A DNA stretch of 64,000 nt from NCBI RefSeq assembly GCF_002260525.1, contig NZ_MRYI01000017.1, positions 62,001 to 126,000 on the forward strand. Direction: 5' to 3'. This document shows, piece by piece, positions 9,544-19,732 of the stretch. Numbering within the stretch: the first letter of the stretch is position 1; each line of letters opens with the position of its first letter. A program made the translations under genes and the position numbers. The stretch is from Hahella sp. CCB-MM4. GTDB taxonomy: Bacteria; Pseudomonadota; Gammaproteobacteria; Pseudomonadales; Oleiphilaceae. The notes beneath the pieces were generated by a model. The model had not been told where the DNA came from. It ran no database searches and worked only from the letters and a program-made list of their open reading frames with translations.

Positions 9544-12306
9544 ATGAATACTGATGAATTGCCAGACGCCAGACCCCTCATTCCCAGCAAAATCATTTTG
9601 CCTCACGTCGATTCGACCACGATGAATCGACCAAGACTGGATGCCCTGCTAAACGAAGCCACAAATAAACCCCTCTGTATCATCCGGGCTCCGGCCGGAT
9701 TCGGCAAAACCACACTCGTTGCCCATTGGAGTTCACATCAACCCGGTCGGACTGCCTGGTTTCAAATTGATGATCTGGATAATGATGCCGCTTGTTTCGG
9801 TCGCTACCTTCTGGTTTCTCTTCAGCAACAGCTACCTGAGCTCGAACAGGCCTTGGAGCGGATGCACGAGGTGTTTCATCTGTACGATCTCATCTGGCTG
9901 GTTGGGAAACTGTGCAACGAACTCAGCACCCTGGATCAGCGTATCATTCTGGTACTTGATGACTATCACAACATTCGAAACGAGCGGATTCATGAGGCCC
10001 TGAGGTTTTTCATCCAGCATCAGCCCACGCAGCTTCATCTCTATATACTCACTCGGGGAGAGCCTCCATTAGGGCTCGCAAACTGGCGGGTGCGCGGCGT
10101 CCTTCAGGAAATCGGTGCAGACGACCTGGGTTTTACCCTGGAGGAGGCACAACAGTTCCTTCAGGAAAGTTCTGCACGCCCGGTATCGGAAGGAACGCCG
10201 ATTAAACCTCTTAATCCAAGTCAGGCACAAATCATTGATCGCCAGTCGCTGGAGCAGGTACTCGAACGGCTCAATGGCTGGGCCGCCGGACTGCAGATCA
10301 TCGCCCTCTCTGCACCAACTCAGGATTCCATCAACCATTTTCTCCGTCACTTTAACGGCACCCATGCCCATGTACTGGACTTCCTGGCCGAGGAAATTCT
10401 CTTCAAGCAACCGAAACTTCAACAGGAGTTCTTACTCAAGACCGGGATTCTGGACAAATTCAATCCTGAACTGGCAACAGCTGTTACCGGCGTTACTGAC
10501 AGCTTTTATCAGATACAGGAACTTGAAAAGCGAGGGCTGTTTCTGGTTCCCCTTGATGAGTACCGGCGCTGGTATCGCTATCACCCGTTCTTCGCTGAGT
10601 TCCTTCGGCATCAACTGGAGCTTTCCTACCCGGCAGACCAGATCATGGCACTACATCAAAAGGCTCACGACTGGTGGCGGGACCAACACCAAGTGGCGGA
10701 AGCTCTAGGCCATGCATTGGCCATCGCCAACACGGAGCTGATCAGGGAAACACTAACCCAGCAGGGCTGGAGTCTGTTCGAGCAAGGTCATATCACGTTG
10801 ATTGAGCGCTGCCTGCAAGCTCTGCCACCGATGGATATCAGTCACAATCATCAGTTAACCCTCTTGAGGGCCTGGGTATGTCTCACGCAAGCTGACGCAA
10901 AGTCCCTGCAAAATGTCCTCAGCCAAGCCGAACAACAGCTTCCGGAGCAAGTGGAAAACCTGCATTGGCGCAAGGTGAGTGCAGAGATTCATGCGCTCAA
11001 GGCACAGCTATGCGCCATTGTTGAAGATACAGCTTCAGCAGAATGTCATGCCCGTCAGGCCCTGAAGACTGCCCCGGAGTCCGCGCATAATGTTCAGGCG
11101 GCCGCCCTCGCCGTCATGGGTGAAGTGAATGTCTGCAACGGGAATCTTGATCTGGCTCTGGCACACTTCAGTCGAGCCGAGTCGGAAGCAAGGGAGGTTC
11201 AATCCATTCAGTCTTTACTGTGGACCCTGGGCCAGCAGGCAGACATCCTGTTTCATCAGGGCGCTCTGCCAGACGCTTATCAAAAACAGGCTGAGACGTT
11301 TCAGGTGGCACGCTCCCATCATCTGGCCCAGATTCCTGTCATGGAATTCGTCCATCGGCGGCGCGCGGAGCTTCTGCTTGAATGGCTCCAGTTTCATGAG
11401 GCAAAGCAGCATTGCGACACCGGCTTGAGGATTATCGAGCATCTTGACGATCATTGTCAGGTACCGATTAACGCCCTTCAGGCACAAATAGCACTACATC
11501 AGGAAGACCTGGAAACCGCTGCCAGTCTGGTCGCCCGCAATTCAGATTTGATGTCCCAGCATCCATGCCACTCGGATTGGAAAGCGCTGGCAACTTCAAC
11601 CCAGATCAGGTTCTGGACCATGACTGGAAACCATCATGCCGTTCGTAACTGGCTCAGCCAGCAGTCGCCGGTTACTGAGGCCCCCAACCATTTTCGTCAG
11701 GCGCAAGTACGCAATTCGGCCAACGCCATGTTGGCCTGTTCCTATTTTGAAGCGGCTATCAACCTTCTAGTGCCCTTGATCAAACAATCTCAGGACCACG
11801 GATTAAAGCTGTCAGAAATGCGTAACCAGTTATTGCTGGCCTGGGGCTACGAAGCCATTGGGCAGAATCAAAACGCATCGATGGCGGTCCTCAGAGCGCT
11901 CGAACTGGCTGAGCCCATGCGGGCCATTGCCGGTTTCCTGCAAATGCCGGATCTGGTAATCGATCTATATCACCAGGTACAGGGTCAGTTAAATGCACAA
12001 CAGAACCGCCATCTGCAACGCATATTGGAGTTGTCCCGGCGTCGACAGCGCCCGCTCCACAAATTGGACAAAATTCCCGAGCAGGCCAAAGCGCTGGCGC
12101 TGACTCCAAAAGAATGGGAGGTATTGAGGCTCATTGGTGAAGGAAGAAGTAATGAAAATATTGCTGAAAACATGTTTGTTGCCCCAAGCACGGTCAGAAG
12201 CCATATCAAGCATATCTACCAAAAGCTGGGCATTGCCAATCGTCAGGAAGCCAGACGTGTATCCAGGGATCTCAGTCGGGGCAAACTTCCGGGACTATTG
12301 CCCTGA
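9544..12306 (+). CDS. MalT-like LuxR-family ATP-dependent transcriptional regulator
   Basis: 920 residues, the usual size for LAL/MalT-type STAND regulators. A Walker A loop lies at 49-58 (APAGFGKTTL) and Walker B near 135-142 (IILVLDDYH). These are followed by a winged-helix and long TPR-like helical region that normally binds the inducer. The C-terminal LuxR helix-turn-helix (about 850-905) reads LTPKEWEVLRLIGEGRSNENIAENMFVAPSTVRSH-type sequence. The preceding binding protein and the following convergent binding protein (its 3' end overlaps this one by 12 bases) suggest control of uptake or catabolic genes. Target and inducer are unknown. Confidence 0.9.
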   Translation: MNTDELPDARPLIPSKIILPHVDSTTMNRPRLDALLNEATNKPLCIIRAPAGFGKTTLVAHWSSHQPGRTAWFQIDDLDNDAACFGRYLLVSLQQQLPELEQALERMHEVFHLYDLIWLVGKLCNELSTLDQRIILVLDDYHNIRNERIHEALRFFIQHQPTQLHLYILTRGEPPLGLANWRVRGVLQEIGADDLGFTLEEAQQFLQESSARPVSEGTPIKPLNPSQAQIIDRQSLEQVLERLNGWAAGLQIIALSAPTQDSINHFLRHFNGTHAHVLDFLAEEILFKQPKLQQEFLLKTGILDKFNPELATAVTGVTDSFYQIQELEKRGLFLVPLDEYRRWYRYHPFFAEFLRHQLELSYPADQIMALHQKAHDWWRDQHQVAEALGHALAIANTELIRETLTQQGWSLFEQGHITLIERCLQALPPMDISHNHQLTLLRAWVCLTQADAKSLQNVLSQAEQQLPEQVENLHWRKVSAEIHALKAQLCAIVEDTASAECHARQALKTAPESAHNVQAAALAVMGEVNVCNGNLDLALAHFSRAESEAREVQSIQSLLWTLGQQADILFHQGALPDAYQKQAETFQVARSHHLAQIPVMEFVHRRRAELLLEWLQFHEAKQHCDTGLRIIEHLDDHCQVPINALQAQIALHQEDLETAASLVARNSDLMSQHPCHSDWKALATSTQIRFWTMTGNHHAVRNWLSQQSPVTEAPNHFRQAQVRNSANAMLACSYFEAAINLLVPLIKQSQDHGLKLSEMRNQLLLAWGYEAIGQNQNASMAVLRALELAEPMRAIAGFLQMPDLVIDLYHQVQGQLNAQQNRHLQRILELSRRRQRPLHKLDKIPEQAKALALTPKEWEVLRLIGEGRSNENIAENMFVAPSTVRSHIKHIYQKLGIANRQEARRVSRDLSRGKLPGLLP

Positions 12307-13158
12307 AGTGCCTGGTGATTCAGCAGTACGAATTTCCGTAGAGAGACTATGTTCCAGAATTCGGGCCACCGTGCTGTCTTCGACCATGCCTGAAAGCACA
12401 CGGTTAAATCTTTCAAAGGAAACAGGGGCTTTAGGCGAGTAAGCGCAGAATTTATCAACCCTGGCGTCCGCCAGCGGCATCATCTTGATGCCCGATGCGT
12501 AGGGTTCAAATTTGAGGTAATACTTCACCATCAAATCATTCAGAATGATGGCATTCACCCGGTCGCGGGCCAGCATATCCATCAGTTGAATCGGCGTATT
12601 AACATCAAGCCTGCTGGTTAAACCTGAGGCCACCAGACCGGAGAAAGCATCGGAGTAGCGGTAACCGATCTGGGTTCCCACGGTCAGTCCCCGAAGGTCA
12701 TTAAAGTCAGATAAACTTCCCGGAAAATCCTGCCTGACCAGATAAATATCAGCCGACTGATAAACGGGCTCCGACCACAATAACTCGTCCGACTCTTCCA
12801 CCCATTGCGGATTCCATTCGCAGTAGGCATGCACTTGTCCGGAAAGCAGCCACCGGGACATTCGCTTTCTCGGGACTTCCACAAATACAGCGTTGACTTC
12901 CAGCCGTGAGGATAATTCCATTCCCAGCTCATAAAGGAGACCTCCAGTCACCTTTTTCACTCCCCCATCCATTACCGTCAGAATATAGGGCGGGCCGTTA
13001 TGAGAACCGAAAGAAAACCGCAGAGTTGTCTTGCCGTGAGCAACACCCGGGAGCATGAGGCTAAGCATCAAGATAAGCGACACAGCTCCAAAAAGGTCTG
13101 AGCCTATAGCGTGCAGATTATTTATAGCGCACAGAATATTTGAGTACAGCTTAGTCAT
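12295..13158 (-). CDS. Solute-binding protein, family 3 (amino-acid type), orphan
   Basis: About 287 residues from ATG 13158; a longer frame to 13236 is possible but lacks signal-peptide logic. The N-terminus has a hydrophobic export segment (AVSLILMLSLMLPGVAHG) and then the SBP_bac_3 fold: TLRFSFGSHNGPPYI, GLLYELGMELSSRLEVNAVFV and LRGLTVGTQIGYRYSDAF. No permease is adjacent. The gene is convergent with the LuxR-type regulator, overlapping it by 12 bases, and divergent from a second binding-like protein. It may deliver ligand to a transporter elsewhere or to a sensor. Confidence 0.8.
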   Translation of the reverse strand: MTKLYSNILCAINNLHAIGSDLFGAVSLILMLSLMLPGVAHGKTTLRFSFGSHNGPPYILTVMDGGVKKVTGGLLYELGMELSSRLEVNAVFVEVPRKRMSRWLLSGQVHAYCEWNPQWVEESDELLWSEPVYQSADIYLVRQDFPGSLSDFNDLRGLTVGTQIGYRYSDAFSGLVASGLTSRLDVNTPIQLMDMLARDRVNAIILNDLMVKYYLKFEPYASGIKMMPLADARVDKFCAYSPKAPVSFERFNRVLSGMVEDSTVARILEHSLSTEIRTAESPGTSGQ

Positions 13159-13361
13159 TTGAAGTGATCTTTGTAGCCAGCCATCAAAACCTCGTGCACA
13201 ATCACCCCCCGCAGCAGAAATACCACTAATCATCATAACAGCAGGTTGACTCTCTCCCCAGTGGCTAAACTATGACGGGTTATCAATTCTGTCCTAATCT
13301 ATTTATAAACAGGTTTACCCCTAAAAACCATTCAGCGACAACATATCAGTCGGAAAGTGGT

Positions 13362-14243
13362 ATGGTCTGGCAGATTCGCTTTACTGTAGGTGTCTTGATT
13401 TTCTTTGTGGCTGCGTCCTGCTGGCCTGCCTCTCTGATTGTGCGCTATCCAAAACCTGAAACCGATACCGACAAACGCACCGACTACCCTTTGACATTGC
13501 TCCAGCTCGCACTCGATACCAGCGGCGTGGATTATCGCCTGGAACCAACAACACAAGTCATGACTCAAGGGCGGGCTTTGCAGCAGCTGCATAAGGGAAC
13601 CCATGTGGATGTCGTCTGGAGCATGACTTCCGAGCAGCGGGAAAGTGAGCTGCTCCCCATCCGCATTCCAATTTATAAAGGCCTGATAGGCTGGCGCATT
13701 TTTCTCATCCATAAAGATAACCAGAACCTGTTCAGTCACCCCATGACACTGACCGAACTACAGCGACACCCGGTTGTCCAGGGCCATGATTGGCCCGACA
13801 GCACAATACTTCGTGACAACGGATTCCAGGTTTTCGGAACTCCCAATTACAACGCCACCTTCGATATGCTGGCCTATAAACGTGTTGACCTGTTCCCACG
13901 GTCTATTGTGGAAATCTGGGCAGAAGAAAAAGCCCACCACAGTAGCGGCCTGATGGTGGAGAAAACCAAGCTATTGAGATATCCCACAGCCTTTTACTAC
14001 TTTGTCACGCCAGGAAATCAAAAGCTGGCCGATATCATTCAACGCGGACTGGAAAGCGCATTATCAAAGGGTTCATTTGACGAGTTATTCTATCAATTTC
14101 ATGCGGCGCTGATTGCCAAGGCAACCCTGAAAGACAGGCAGGTTTACTTCCTCGATAACACCATCCTTCCGGCAGCTACCCCATTGGATCGCCCTGAATT
14201 GTGGTTTGAAGCGTCTCCCAAAGACTCCACTTCTGACAACTGA
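13362..14243 (+). CDS. Secreted solute-binding-like protein, family 3 related
   Basis: 293 residues from ATG 13362, chosen because it starts a clean signal peptide (MVWQIRFTVGVLIFFVAAS, cleavage near PAS) with a GGAAAG site upstream; an in-frame ATG at 13272 would give a poor leader. The mature part resembles SBP_bac_3 proteins: a family-3-like first strand (LIVRYPKPETDTDKRTDYPL), a GRALQQLHKGTHVDVVWSMTSEQRE segment and a C-terminal QRGLESALSKGSFDELF helix. Ligand contacts are not conserved enough to name a substrate. It is divergent from the previous binding protein with a 200-base shared promoter region. Confidence 0.72.
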   Translation: MVWQIRFTVGVLIFFVAASCWPASLIVRYPKPETDTDKRTDYPLTLLQLALDTSGVDYRLEPTTQVMTQGRALQQLHKGTHVDVVWSMTSEQRESELLPIRIPIYKGLIGWRIFLIHKDNQNLFSHPMTLTELQRHPVVQGHDWPDSTILRDNGFQVFGTPNYNATFDMLAYKRVDLFPRSIVEIWAEEKAHHSSGLMVEKTKLLRYPTAFYYFVTPGNQKLADIIQRGLESALSKGSFDELFYQFHAALIAKATLKDRQVYFLDNTILPAATPLDRPELWFEASPKDSTSDN

Positions 14244-14256
14244 CAAGGCCGTACAG

Positions 14257-14284
14257 CGATCAATCAACCAATCTTGATTGATCG
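14257..14284. terminator. Perfect 11-bp hairpin after the binding-like gene
   Basis: Inverted repeat CGATCAATCAA / TTGATTGATCG with a six-base loop, 13 bases after the stop at 14243 and before the convergent gene ending at 14393. It lacks a T-run on either strand, so it may be a termination aid for both genes or an mRNA-end stabiliser rather than a classical terminator. Confidence 0.5.
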
Positions 14285-14392
14285 GCAGGCTCAGACAGAC
14301 AGAGCTGCAGACATTGATCGTTCGATGGACTTTGACAAGCGTTTGAGCTCTGGCTGGATATTGATTATAGGTTAGTGGTTTTTAAACGATAA

Positions 14393-14896
14393 CTACGGAT
14401 AAAGCTGCACGATACCCGTCTTACCTGCCATATCGCCAACCATCCAGATCTGTTCAAAAGGATGATTGGGAGGCACCTGAATATGGTGTTGCAAGGTCAT
14501 GATTTCTTCAGCCGTCCAGGCCGGGTGGGCATTTCGGATAACCAGCCACACCCGCTTGGATTTATAGCTCTTGGTGGCTTTGTTGGCCAGAATTCTGTTG
14601 AGGGCCTCAATCAGCCTTTCATGGGGATCTGTCGCTTTCAGGAGTTGCAGTTCGCGTCGAGTATGAGGATCCAGCGAACGTCCCAGGATCTGCATGGCTT
14701 CTTCCTCAGATCCATACAGATGGGCTATTTCAAGGTCCAGCCTCTCTCCGTCAATGAAACAGGATACATCCGGCTTTCTCGGCCGGTTATGCCAGATATG
14801 ACGAACAGGAATGCGGTAGTTCTTTTCATACCAGCGCATGAAGAGCCTTGCGGCTTCATGCTCAAGATTGATCTTCTCTTCCTCTGAAGGTGTCAT
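14393..14896 (-). CDS. Hypothetical protein, possible nuclease-like fold
   Basis: 167 residues from ATG 14896 (GGGTGG a few bases upstream); a TTG at 14917 is an alternative. I do not recognise a named family. Visible features: an amphipathic N-terminal helix, a segment RPRKPDVSCFIDGERLDLEIAHLYG (about 43-67) whose PD-x(n)-hydrophobic-E-x-A pattern recalls PD-(D/E)XK-like folds, basic patches (NKATKSYKSKRVWLVIRN), and a compact C-terminal beta segment. The ExK lysine of true nucleases is not visible, so catalysis is doubtful. It lies just downstream of the hybrid kinase gene on the same strand (54 bases between their limits once start choice is allowed) but need not be functionally linked. 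Confidence 0.55.
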   Translation of the reverse strand: MTPSEEEKINLEHEAARLFMRWYEKNYRIPVRHIWHNRPRKPDVSCFIDGERLDLEIAHLYGSEEEAMQILGRSLDPHTRRELQLLKATDPHERLIEALNRILANKATKSYKSKRVWLVIRNAHPAWTAEEIMTLQHHIQVPPNHPFEQIWMVGDMAGKTGIVQLYP

Positions 14897-14970
14897 AAGA
14901 CCACCCAATCCCTCCAAAGCATCATACCCATCCTGCTAGCAGGAAATATCCTCATCTCCTAATCATAAAC

Positions 14971-17475
14971 TCACTTACCGGATCGCTGACTCCTGAGCCA
15001 ATCGTCGATGATTGCCTCCACTTCCCGATAGCTGGTTTTCTGAACTTCCAACTCTTGAATCAGGATTTCCCAATCCGCACCTCGCCCCAGGCCTTCTATC
15101 TTTTCACATACTGCACTGAAATCCTCAGCCCCCACTGCTTTGGACGACGATTTCATCTTATGCGACAGAAACATAATGGTTTCGATATCTTTGTCCTGGG
15201 CGGCCAGGGACAATGCCTCCATACCTAGTCGGATATCGCTGAGATATTGGTCCAGGATATCGTAATGGATATCCAGATCATCGCCGATCTGCTCAGTAAG
15301 AATATCTAAATTCAGCGTCGCTTCTTTCATAGCGTTCTTTTCAATCTCATGAATTTTCACTTGCCCACGGTTCATAGGCTTTAACCATGTCACAATCTTT
15401 TCTTTCAAATGTGCAATTTCAACAGGCTTCGGCAGGTAGTCATCCATTCCTGCCTTCAGACATCTCTCGGCCTCACCCCGCAGCGCATTGGCTGTAATCG
15501 CGACAATAGGCACATGCTGTTTAAGCTGCTGCTCACGCTGCCGGATTGCCTTGGTCAGTTGCCACCCGTCCATCTGCGGCATATGGCAATCGGTCAGGAT
15601 GAGATCCACGTGTCGCTCCTGCCATACCGCGAGAGCCTGGCTTCCATTATCCACCATGACACAGTTCAACCCCAATCGCTGTAATTGCTTGCGGATAACG
15701 TCCTGGTTTGTGGCATTATCCTCTGCCACCAGAATACAGTAGTCTTCCACGCCTTCCGGAAGGGTAATCAGCTCAAGGTTTTGTCGGGAACTGGTTACAG
15801 CAACAGGAACCGGAGGACTGCACAACCCCGCGGCAGCGCCTACCGTCTGGATAAACTCTTCCCGGCGAATGGGCTGATTGGCGGCCTTCAGAGTACAGGA
15901 GGGTACAACTTTCATGTGCAACTGGTAGGGAGCCATGGCCACGACTGAGACTTCCCGGCCTCGAAGCAAAGGCTGGAGGCTCTCAATAAAATCCAGATCC
16001 TCCCGGTCTTCGAGATCCAGAACAACAATAGGAAGCTTCTTCTCATGTCTTGCCCTGACTGATACTTCGCCGAACAATCCGTTACGTTGGCGGTAACGGG
16101 TCACTTTGGCCCCGCCCCCTCTTAGATACTCCTCCACAGTGTCTCCGGCATGAAGATCACGCAGATACATGAGCACTTCCAGCCCGCACAGCAGTTTCTG
16201 ACGGGGCTCGGCCTCCCCCAACGGAAAATCAAGTTCAAGATTAAAAGTGGTGCCCTGATCTTTCTGGCTGGTAACGCTGATGACCCCACCAAGCAACTCG
16301 GTCAACCGCTTGCAGATGGACAGCCCAAGACCGGTACCTCCAAAGCGCCGGGTGGTAGAGCTTTCTCCCTGCATAAATGGTGTAAACAGGCGGTCAAGAA
16401 CCTCCTGCTCCATTCCGATGCCATTATCGCTCACCTGAAACTGCACCCGGCAATGATGCTTTTCCACGCTCTGCAGCTTGGCCGACATCAATACATATCC
16501 GTCGCCGGCGTTTAAGGTTTGCGTAAACTTGATGGCATTGGAGCAAAGATTAAAGAGGATCTGTCGAATACGAACTTCATCGCCAATCACGATATCCGGA
16601 ATGCTGGGGTCGATAAAGCAGTGCAACTTGAGGTTTTTCTGGTAGGCCCCGGGAGCTAATGTCTGAGCGACTCCTTCGACCAACTCGACCAATGACAGCG
16701 GATTGCTCTCGATCTCCAGGTGTTCCGCCTCGATTTTGGAAAAATCGAGGATATCATTGAGGATATTTAGCAGAGAGAACGCGGAATCCCGCACCGTTTC
16801 AATCATTCTCTGCTGTTCGGAATCCAACTCCGTATGGCTGACCAACTCCAACAGCCCGATAACCCCATTCATCGGCGTTCGGATTTCATGGCTCATCATC
16901 GCCAGAAACATACTTTTGGAGGCGTTGGCCCGCTCAGCGGCCTCCTTTGCACTGACCAGGCTCTGGTTAGCAGCTGCCAGTTCCGCCGTTCTTTCTTCCA
17001 CCCGGGCTTCCAAGGCCTGGTTCAAGTCCAATATCTGTTCTTGAGCTTCAGTTAGCGCGGAAACTTTACCCTGCAGTTTTTCCGCCACTCTTTTGTAATC
17101 CTGCTCCCGGATTCCCAGTTCACGGGAAGCGCGCTCCAGTTGTTTATTCAGGGCTGAATTTTCATCGTAAAGCTGGACATTACCTATCAGCAGTTCCACC
17201 AGAGGGGTCAGGAGCAGTCTGATATTGTTGCGCCAGGATTCCGGAACACTAATGTACCAGGCTAACGGACCAATACGCTGGGTAACCAGCTCCTTACCAG
17301 GGACCAGTATCACTCCATGAATACGACTCTTCCTGTTACCGACAATTTTGAATAGTTTTTCGGGCTGATCGGTATAAACAACCACAGGCCCGGCAACCAA
17401 ATCTTTTTTATTTGGTACCCCTGATTCAAATCCTTCGGGTGCAGGCTGGATCGTGCTGATAAAACGAGAGTTCAT
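14971..17475 (-). CDS. Hybrid sensor histidine kinase with receiver and HPt domains
   Basis: 834 residues, cytoplasmic (no membrane helix). A short N-terminal domain (1-105) precedes a coiled coil (105-185). The kinase core has H196 (MMSHEIRTP), N-box [10 protein letters not shown] and G boxes DNGIGM and [10 protein letters not shown] degenerate receiver-like domain (about 428-550) lacks the usual acidic pocket. A true receiver follows with phospho-acceptor D629 ([11 protein letters not shown]) and a KP lysine near 683. The C-terminal HPt domain carries H772 ([10 protein letters not shown]). The start ATG overlaps the stop of the upstream FIST gene by four bases, so the two are translationally coupled. 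The pairing matches VpsV-VpsS and NosP-NahK type sensors feeding phosphorelays for biofilm or c-di-GMP control. Confidence 0.93.
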   Translation of the reverse strand: MNSRFISTIQPAPEGFESGVPNKKDLVAGPVVVYTDQPEKLFKIVGNRKSRIHGVILVPGKELVTQRIGPLAWYISVPESWRNNIRLLLTPLVELLIGNVQLYDENSALNKQLERASRELGIREQDYKRVAEKLQGKVSALTEAQEQILDLNQALEARVEERTAELAAANQSLVSAKEAAERANASKSMFLAMMSHEIRTPMNGVIGLLELVSHTELDSEQQRMIETVRDSAFSLLNILNDILDFSKIEAEHLEIESNPLSLVELVEGVAQTLAPGAYQKNLKLHCFIDPSIPDIVIGDEVRIRQILFNLCSNAIKFTQTLNAGDGYVLMSAKLQSVEKHHCRVQFQVSDNGIGMEQEVLDRLFTPFMQGESSTTRRFGGTGLGLSICKRLTELLGGVISVTSQKDQGTTFNLELDFPLGEAEPRQKLLCGLEVLMYLRDLHAGDTVEEYLRGGGAKVTRYRQRNGLFGEVSVRARHEKKLPIVVLDLEDREDLDFIESLQPLLRGREVSVVAMAPYQLHMKVVPSCTLKAANQPIRREEFIQTVGAAAGLCSPPVPVAVTSSRQNLELITLPEGVEDYCILVAEDNATNQDVIRKQLQRLGLNCVMVDNGSQALAVWQERHVDLILTDCHMPQMDGWQLTKAIRQREQQLKQHVPIVAITANALRGEAERCLKAGMDDYLPKPVEIAHLKEKIVTWLKPMNRGQVKIHEIEKNAMKEATLNLDILTEQIGDDLDIHYDILDQYLSDIRLGMEALSLAAQDKDIETIMFLSHKMKSSSKAVGAEDFSAVCEKIEGLGRGADWEILIQELEVQKTSYREVEAIIDDWLRSQRSGK

Positions 17476-18626
17476 TCGCCAATAAGCAATGTAATACAGG
17501 TCATATTATGAAACAGGTTTCTTGTATATTGTCCATCCAGTTGCAATGGCCCTATCTCGCCAAATGACGGAAACCCTGCGATGGGCAGTGACCCACCAAA
17601 TTCTTGGGTCAACGCCAATAATTCATGCTTGATCTCACTGCCAAGCAGCCACTTACGCCCCACGCAACTGACAACGATCCCCCCAACCGGCTCAAATCCC
17701 TTCTCTTTTTGTTCCCGGCACCGTTCATACACCTCCCGGACAATCAGTTCCGGTTCGGCCAGGCACACCTGGACAGACTTGCCCTTTTCTATTCCGCCAA
17801 ACAGGCCTAGAGAGGTATCGGAGCTGGAAAAATCCGGGACGATGGAACGCAGCCGCCGAATACCCGGTTGGTCAGGGTCGATAATCGTCAGAGAGGTAAT
17901 CCCCCGATCAGTCTGAAGCACAGGTTTTCCGGTCTCTCGCTCAATAAACTCTGTCGCGTGAATGCCATCCACCCTGATGATATTTGCCCCTTTGGCCTCA
18001 TCCACTGTTCCGGGTTTACCAATAGGTGTCAGAGTGTTGCTGATCGCAATATCGAAGTTGATAGAACCATAAGCCGCGACAGCCACAATCGCATCGCGAA
18101 CCGCCTCGCGATTGCAGTAAAGAAAACAGCTGGCCATCTTGTTATCGTCCGCCGCCATACCTCCTATGATGGGAAAGCGGCTCTCTCTTTCTATCACCTC
18201 ACCAACCAGGCTTGCGTCAGTCCGAAAATCCACGGCCATAAATACCAGTTTTGGCAGCTCATCTTTACCTGCAGCTACGATACGTGCAAGTATACGGTCC
18301 GTAACTTCAGTCGGAGAATCTTCCAACCCCTTCTCTAGATCAATGTGCCACTGAACTCGATTATCAGAATTCAATCCAATAGCTGCCGCACCAACTTCCT
18401 CAATACCATGAGTTTCATAGTACCCATCCCCTGAATTACCGATGATAATCAGTTGGTTGTTATTGAGAGTGTCATAGATCGCTTCCACCAGTTCTTCGGG
18501 TTGCTCGTAGTGAACCGTGGAAAAAAGAAAAATGATTTCCGGATTGAGCTCAGCCATTGCATCCGCCAATTCCACTCCTGCACGGTATGCATCCAGAGCA
18601 TTCGTTGATGCCGAGACAGCTTTCAT
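17472..18626 (-). CDS. FIST-domain sensory protein (NosP/VpsV-like)
   Basis: 384 residues with consecutive FIST_N and FIST_C domains. Visible hallmarks: [26 protein letters not shown] at the N-terminus, the GNSGDGYYE and [11 protein letters not shown] glycine motifs, and the C-terminal SFGEIGPLQ...LFHNMT region characteristic of FIST proteins. FIST proteins bind small ligands; NosP members bind haem and sense nitric oxide, repressing the linked kinase. The four-base overlap with the hybrid kinase downstream strongly suggests it is that kinase's input module. Whether this copy binds haem or another ligand cannot be decided from sequence alone. Confidence 0.9.
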   Translation of the reverse strand: MKAVSASTNALDAYRAGVELADAMAELNPEIIFLFSTVHYEQPEELVEAIYDTLNNNQLIIIGNSGDGYYETHGIEEVGAAAIGLNSDNRVQWHIDLEKGLEDSPTEVTDRILARIVAAGKDELPKLVFMAVDFRTDASLVGEVIERESRFPIIGGMAADDNKMASCFLYCNREAVRDAIVAVAAYGSINFDIAISNTLTPIGKPGTVDEAKGANIIRVDGIHATEFIERETGKPVLQTDRGITSLTIIDPDQPGIRRLRSIVPDFSSSDTSLGLFGGIEKGKSVQVCLAEPELIVREVYERCREQKEKGFEPVGGIVVSCVGRKWLLGSEIKHELLALTQEFGGSLPIAGFPSFGEIGPLQLDGQYTRNLFHNMTCITLLIGE

Positions 18627-18753
18627 AGAATTCGCTCGAAACTGTTTATCATTGCTTTCTAAAAGTGTAGTTGAAAGCGGGAACTTTTCAGCTCAGGACA
18701 TGCTCTGAGACGCATAATACCGCCTTTTCGAGCCGATGACGCCGAAATTGGAA

Positions 18754-19521
18754 TCAGTTCAGGTATTTATTGAAAATCTCACCAATGGTGCCGTCAGCCT
18801 TCATTTCCTGAATGGTATCGCTATATCGCTGAACCAGCCCTTCAATATCAGGATAAGTGGAATGTCTGGAAAAGGCATTGTAGTAACTGGCACTGGAAAG
18901 CGGGTTGGGGAGGAAAATCACTTTATCCTGCAAACCGGCCAGCTTAAGTTCATATCGGCTCACCAGAGTATTCAGCGGCACGGCATCAATCCGGCCGGCC
19001 ATTAACAGCGGTATTTGCTGTTCATTGCTGTTAACTTCCATCAACCTGAGTCTGCTGCTCCAGAAATCTTTCGTGTATGCATAGCCTTTGGTCGCCCCTA
19101 TGCGGTGTCCTTTCAGGTCAGATAATCGATCAAAGTGAATTTTATCGGCATCTTCTTTTCGGATGAAAAAGTGCCAGGTGAGTTCCAGATAACTGGCTTC
19201 CGGATAGTACAAATAAGCTTCCCTGGAAGGCTTACGCGACACAGCTATGACCATATCCACTTGCCCCAGCTCTGCCATACGCAGCATTCTGGCGCCCACA
19301 TCGATCAGCGTAAAACGAAAGTCGACCCCCATTCTCTTCAGGGCTTCCCTGATTACATCAATATCAATGCCGTAGTAATCCCGGTTGAAGTACATCTTCA
19401 ACGGTGCTTCTTCCACTCCGGCGATCACCAGTTTCCTGGCCTGGGCTTCCTCTCCTAGCGACAACAGCATGACTATCATGCAGAAAACTCTGCCAATATG
19501 ACTTCTCAGTGTCTGTCCCAT
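18754..19521 (-). CDS. Solute-binding protein, family 3, orphan
   Basis: 255 residues. A signal peptide (MGQTLRSHIGRVFCMIVMLLSLGEEAQA) is followed by the SBP_bac_3 fold: KLVIAGVEEAPLKMYF, GIDIDVIREALKRMGVDFRF, LGQVDMVIAVSRKPSREAYLYYPE and LSDLKGHRIGATKGYAY. It lies upstream of the FIST-kinase pair on the same strand, 127 bases away, with no permease. It is the fourth binding protein in 11 kb that lacks a transporter, and could be a separate transcript or part of the sensory locus. Confidence 0.83.
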   Translation of the reverse strand: MGQTLRSHIGRVFCMIVMLLSLGEEAQARKLVIAGVEEAPLKMYFNRDYYGIDIDVIREALKRMGVDFRFTLIDVGARMLRMAELGQVDMVIAVSRKPSREAYLYYPEASYLELTWHFFIRKEDADKIHFDRLSDLKGHRIGATKGYAYTKDFWSSRLRLMEVNSNEQQIPLLMAGRIDAVPLNTLVSRYELKLAGLQDKVIFLPNPLSSASYYNAFSRHSTYPDIEGLVQRYSDTIQEMKADGTIGEIFNKYLN

Positions 19522-19732
19522 TACTTCTGTCGCTCAGTCCAGATGAATTAATCAGTACCTGTTATCGCAGCCTTGTTCACCGCCACCGTCTAATTAAGAA
19601 TAGGATAAACGACAGGATATCGTATTAATTTCATTAAATTATGAACCTGGACACTCAATATCTCCCGACCTTATTTTTGTGATGAACTAAAATATAAATT
19701 TGATATAACCGTCACAATCTACGGAAGAGACT

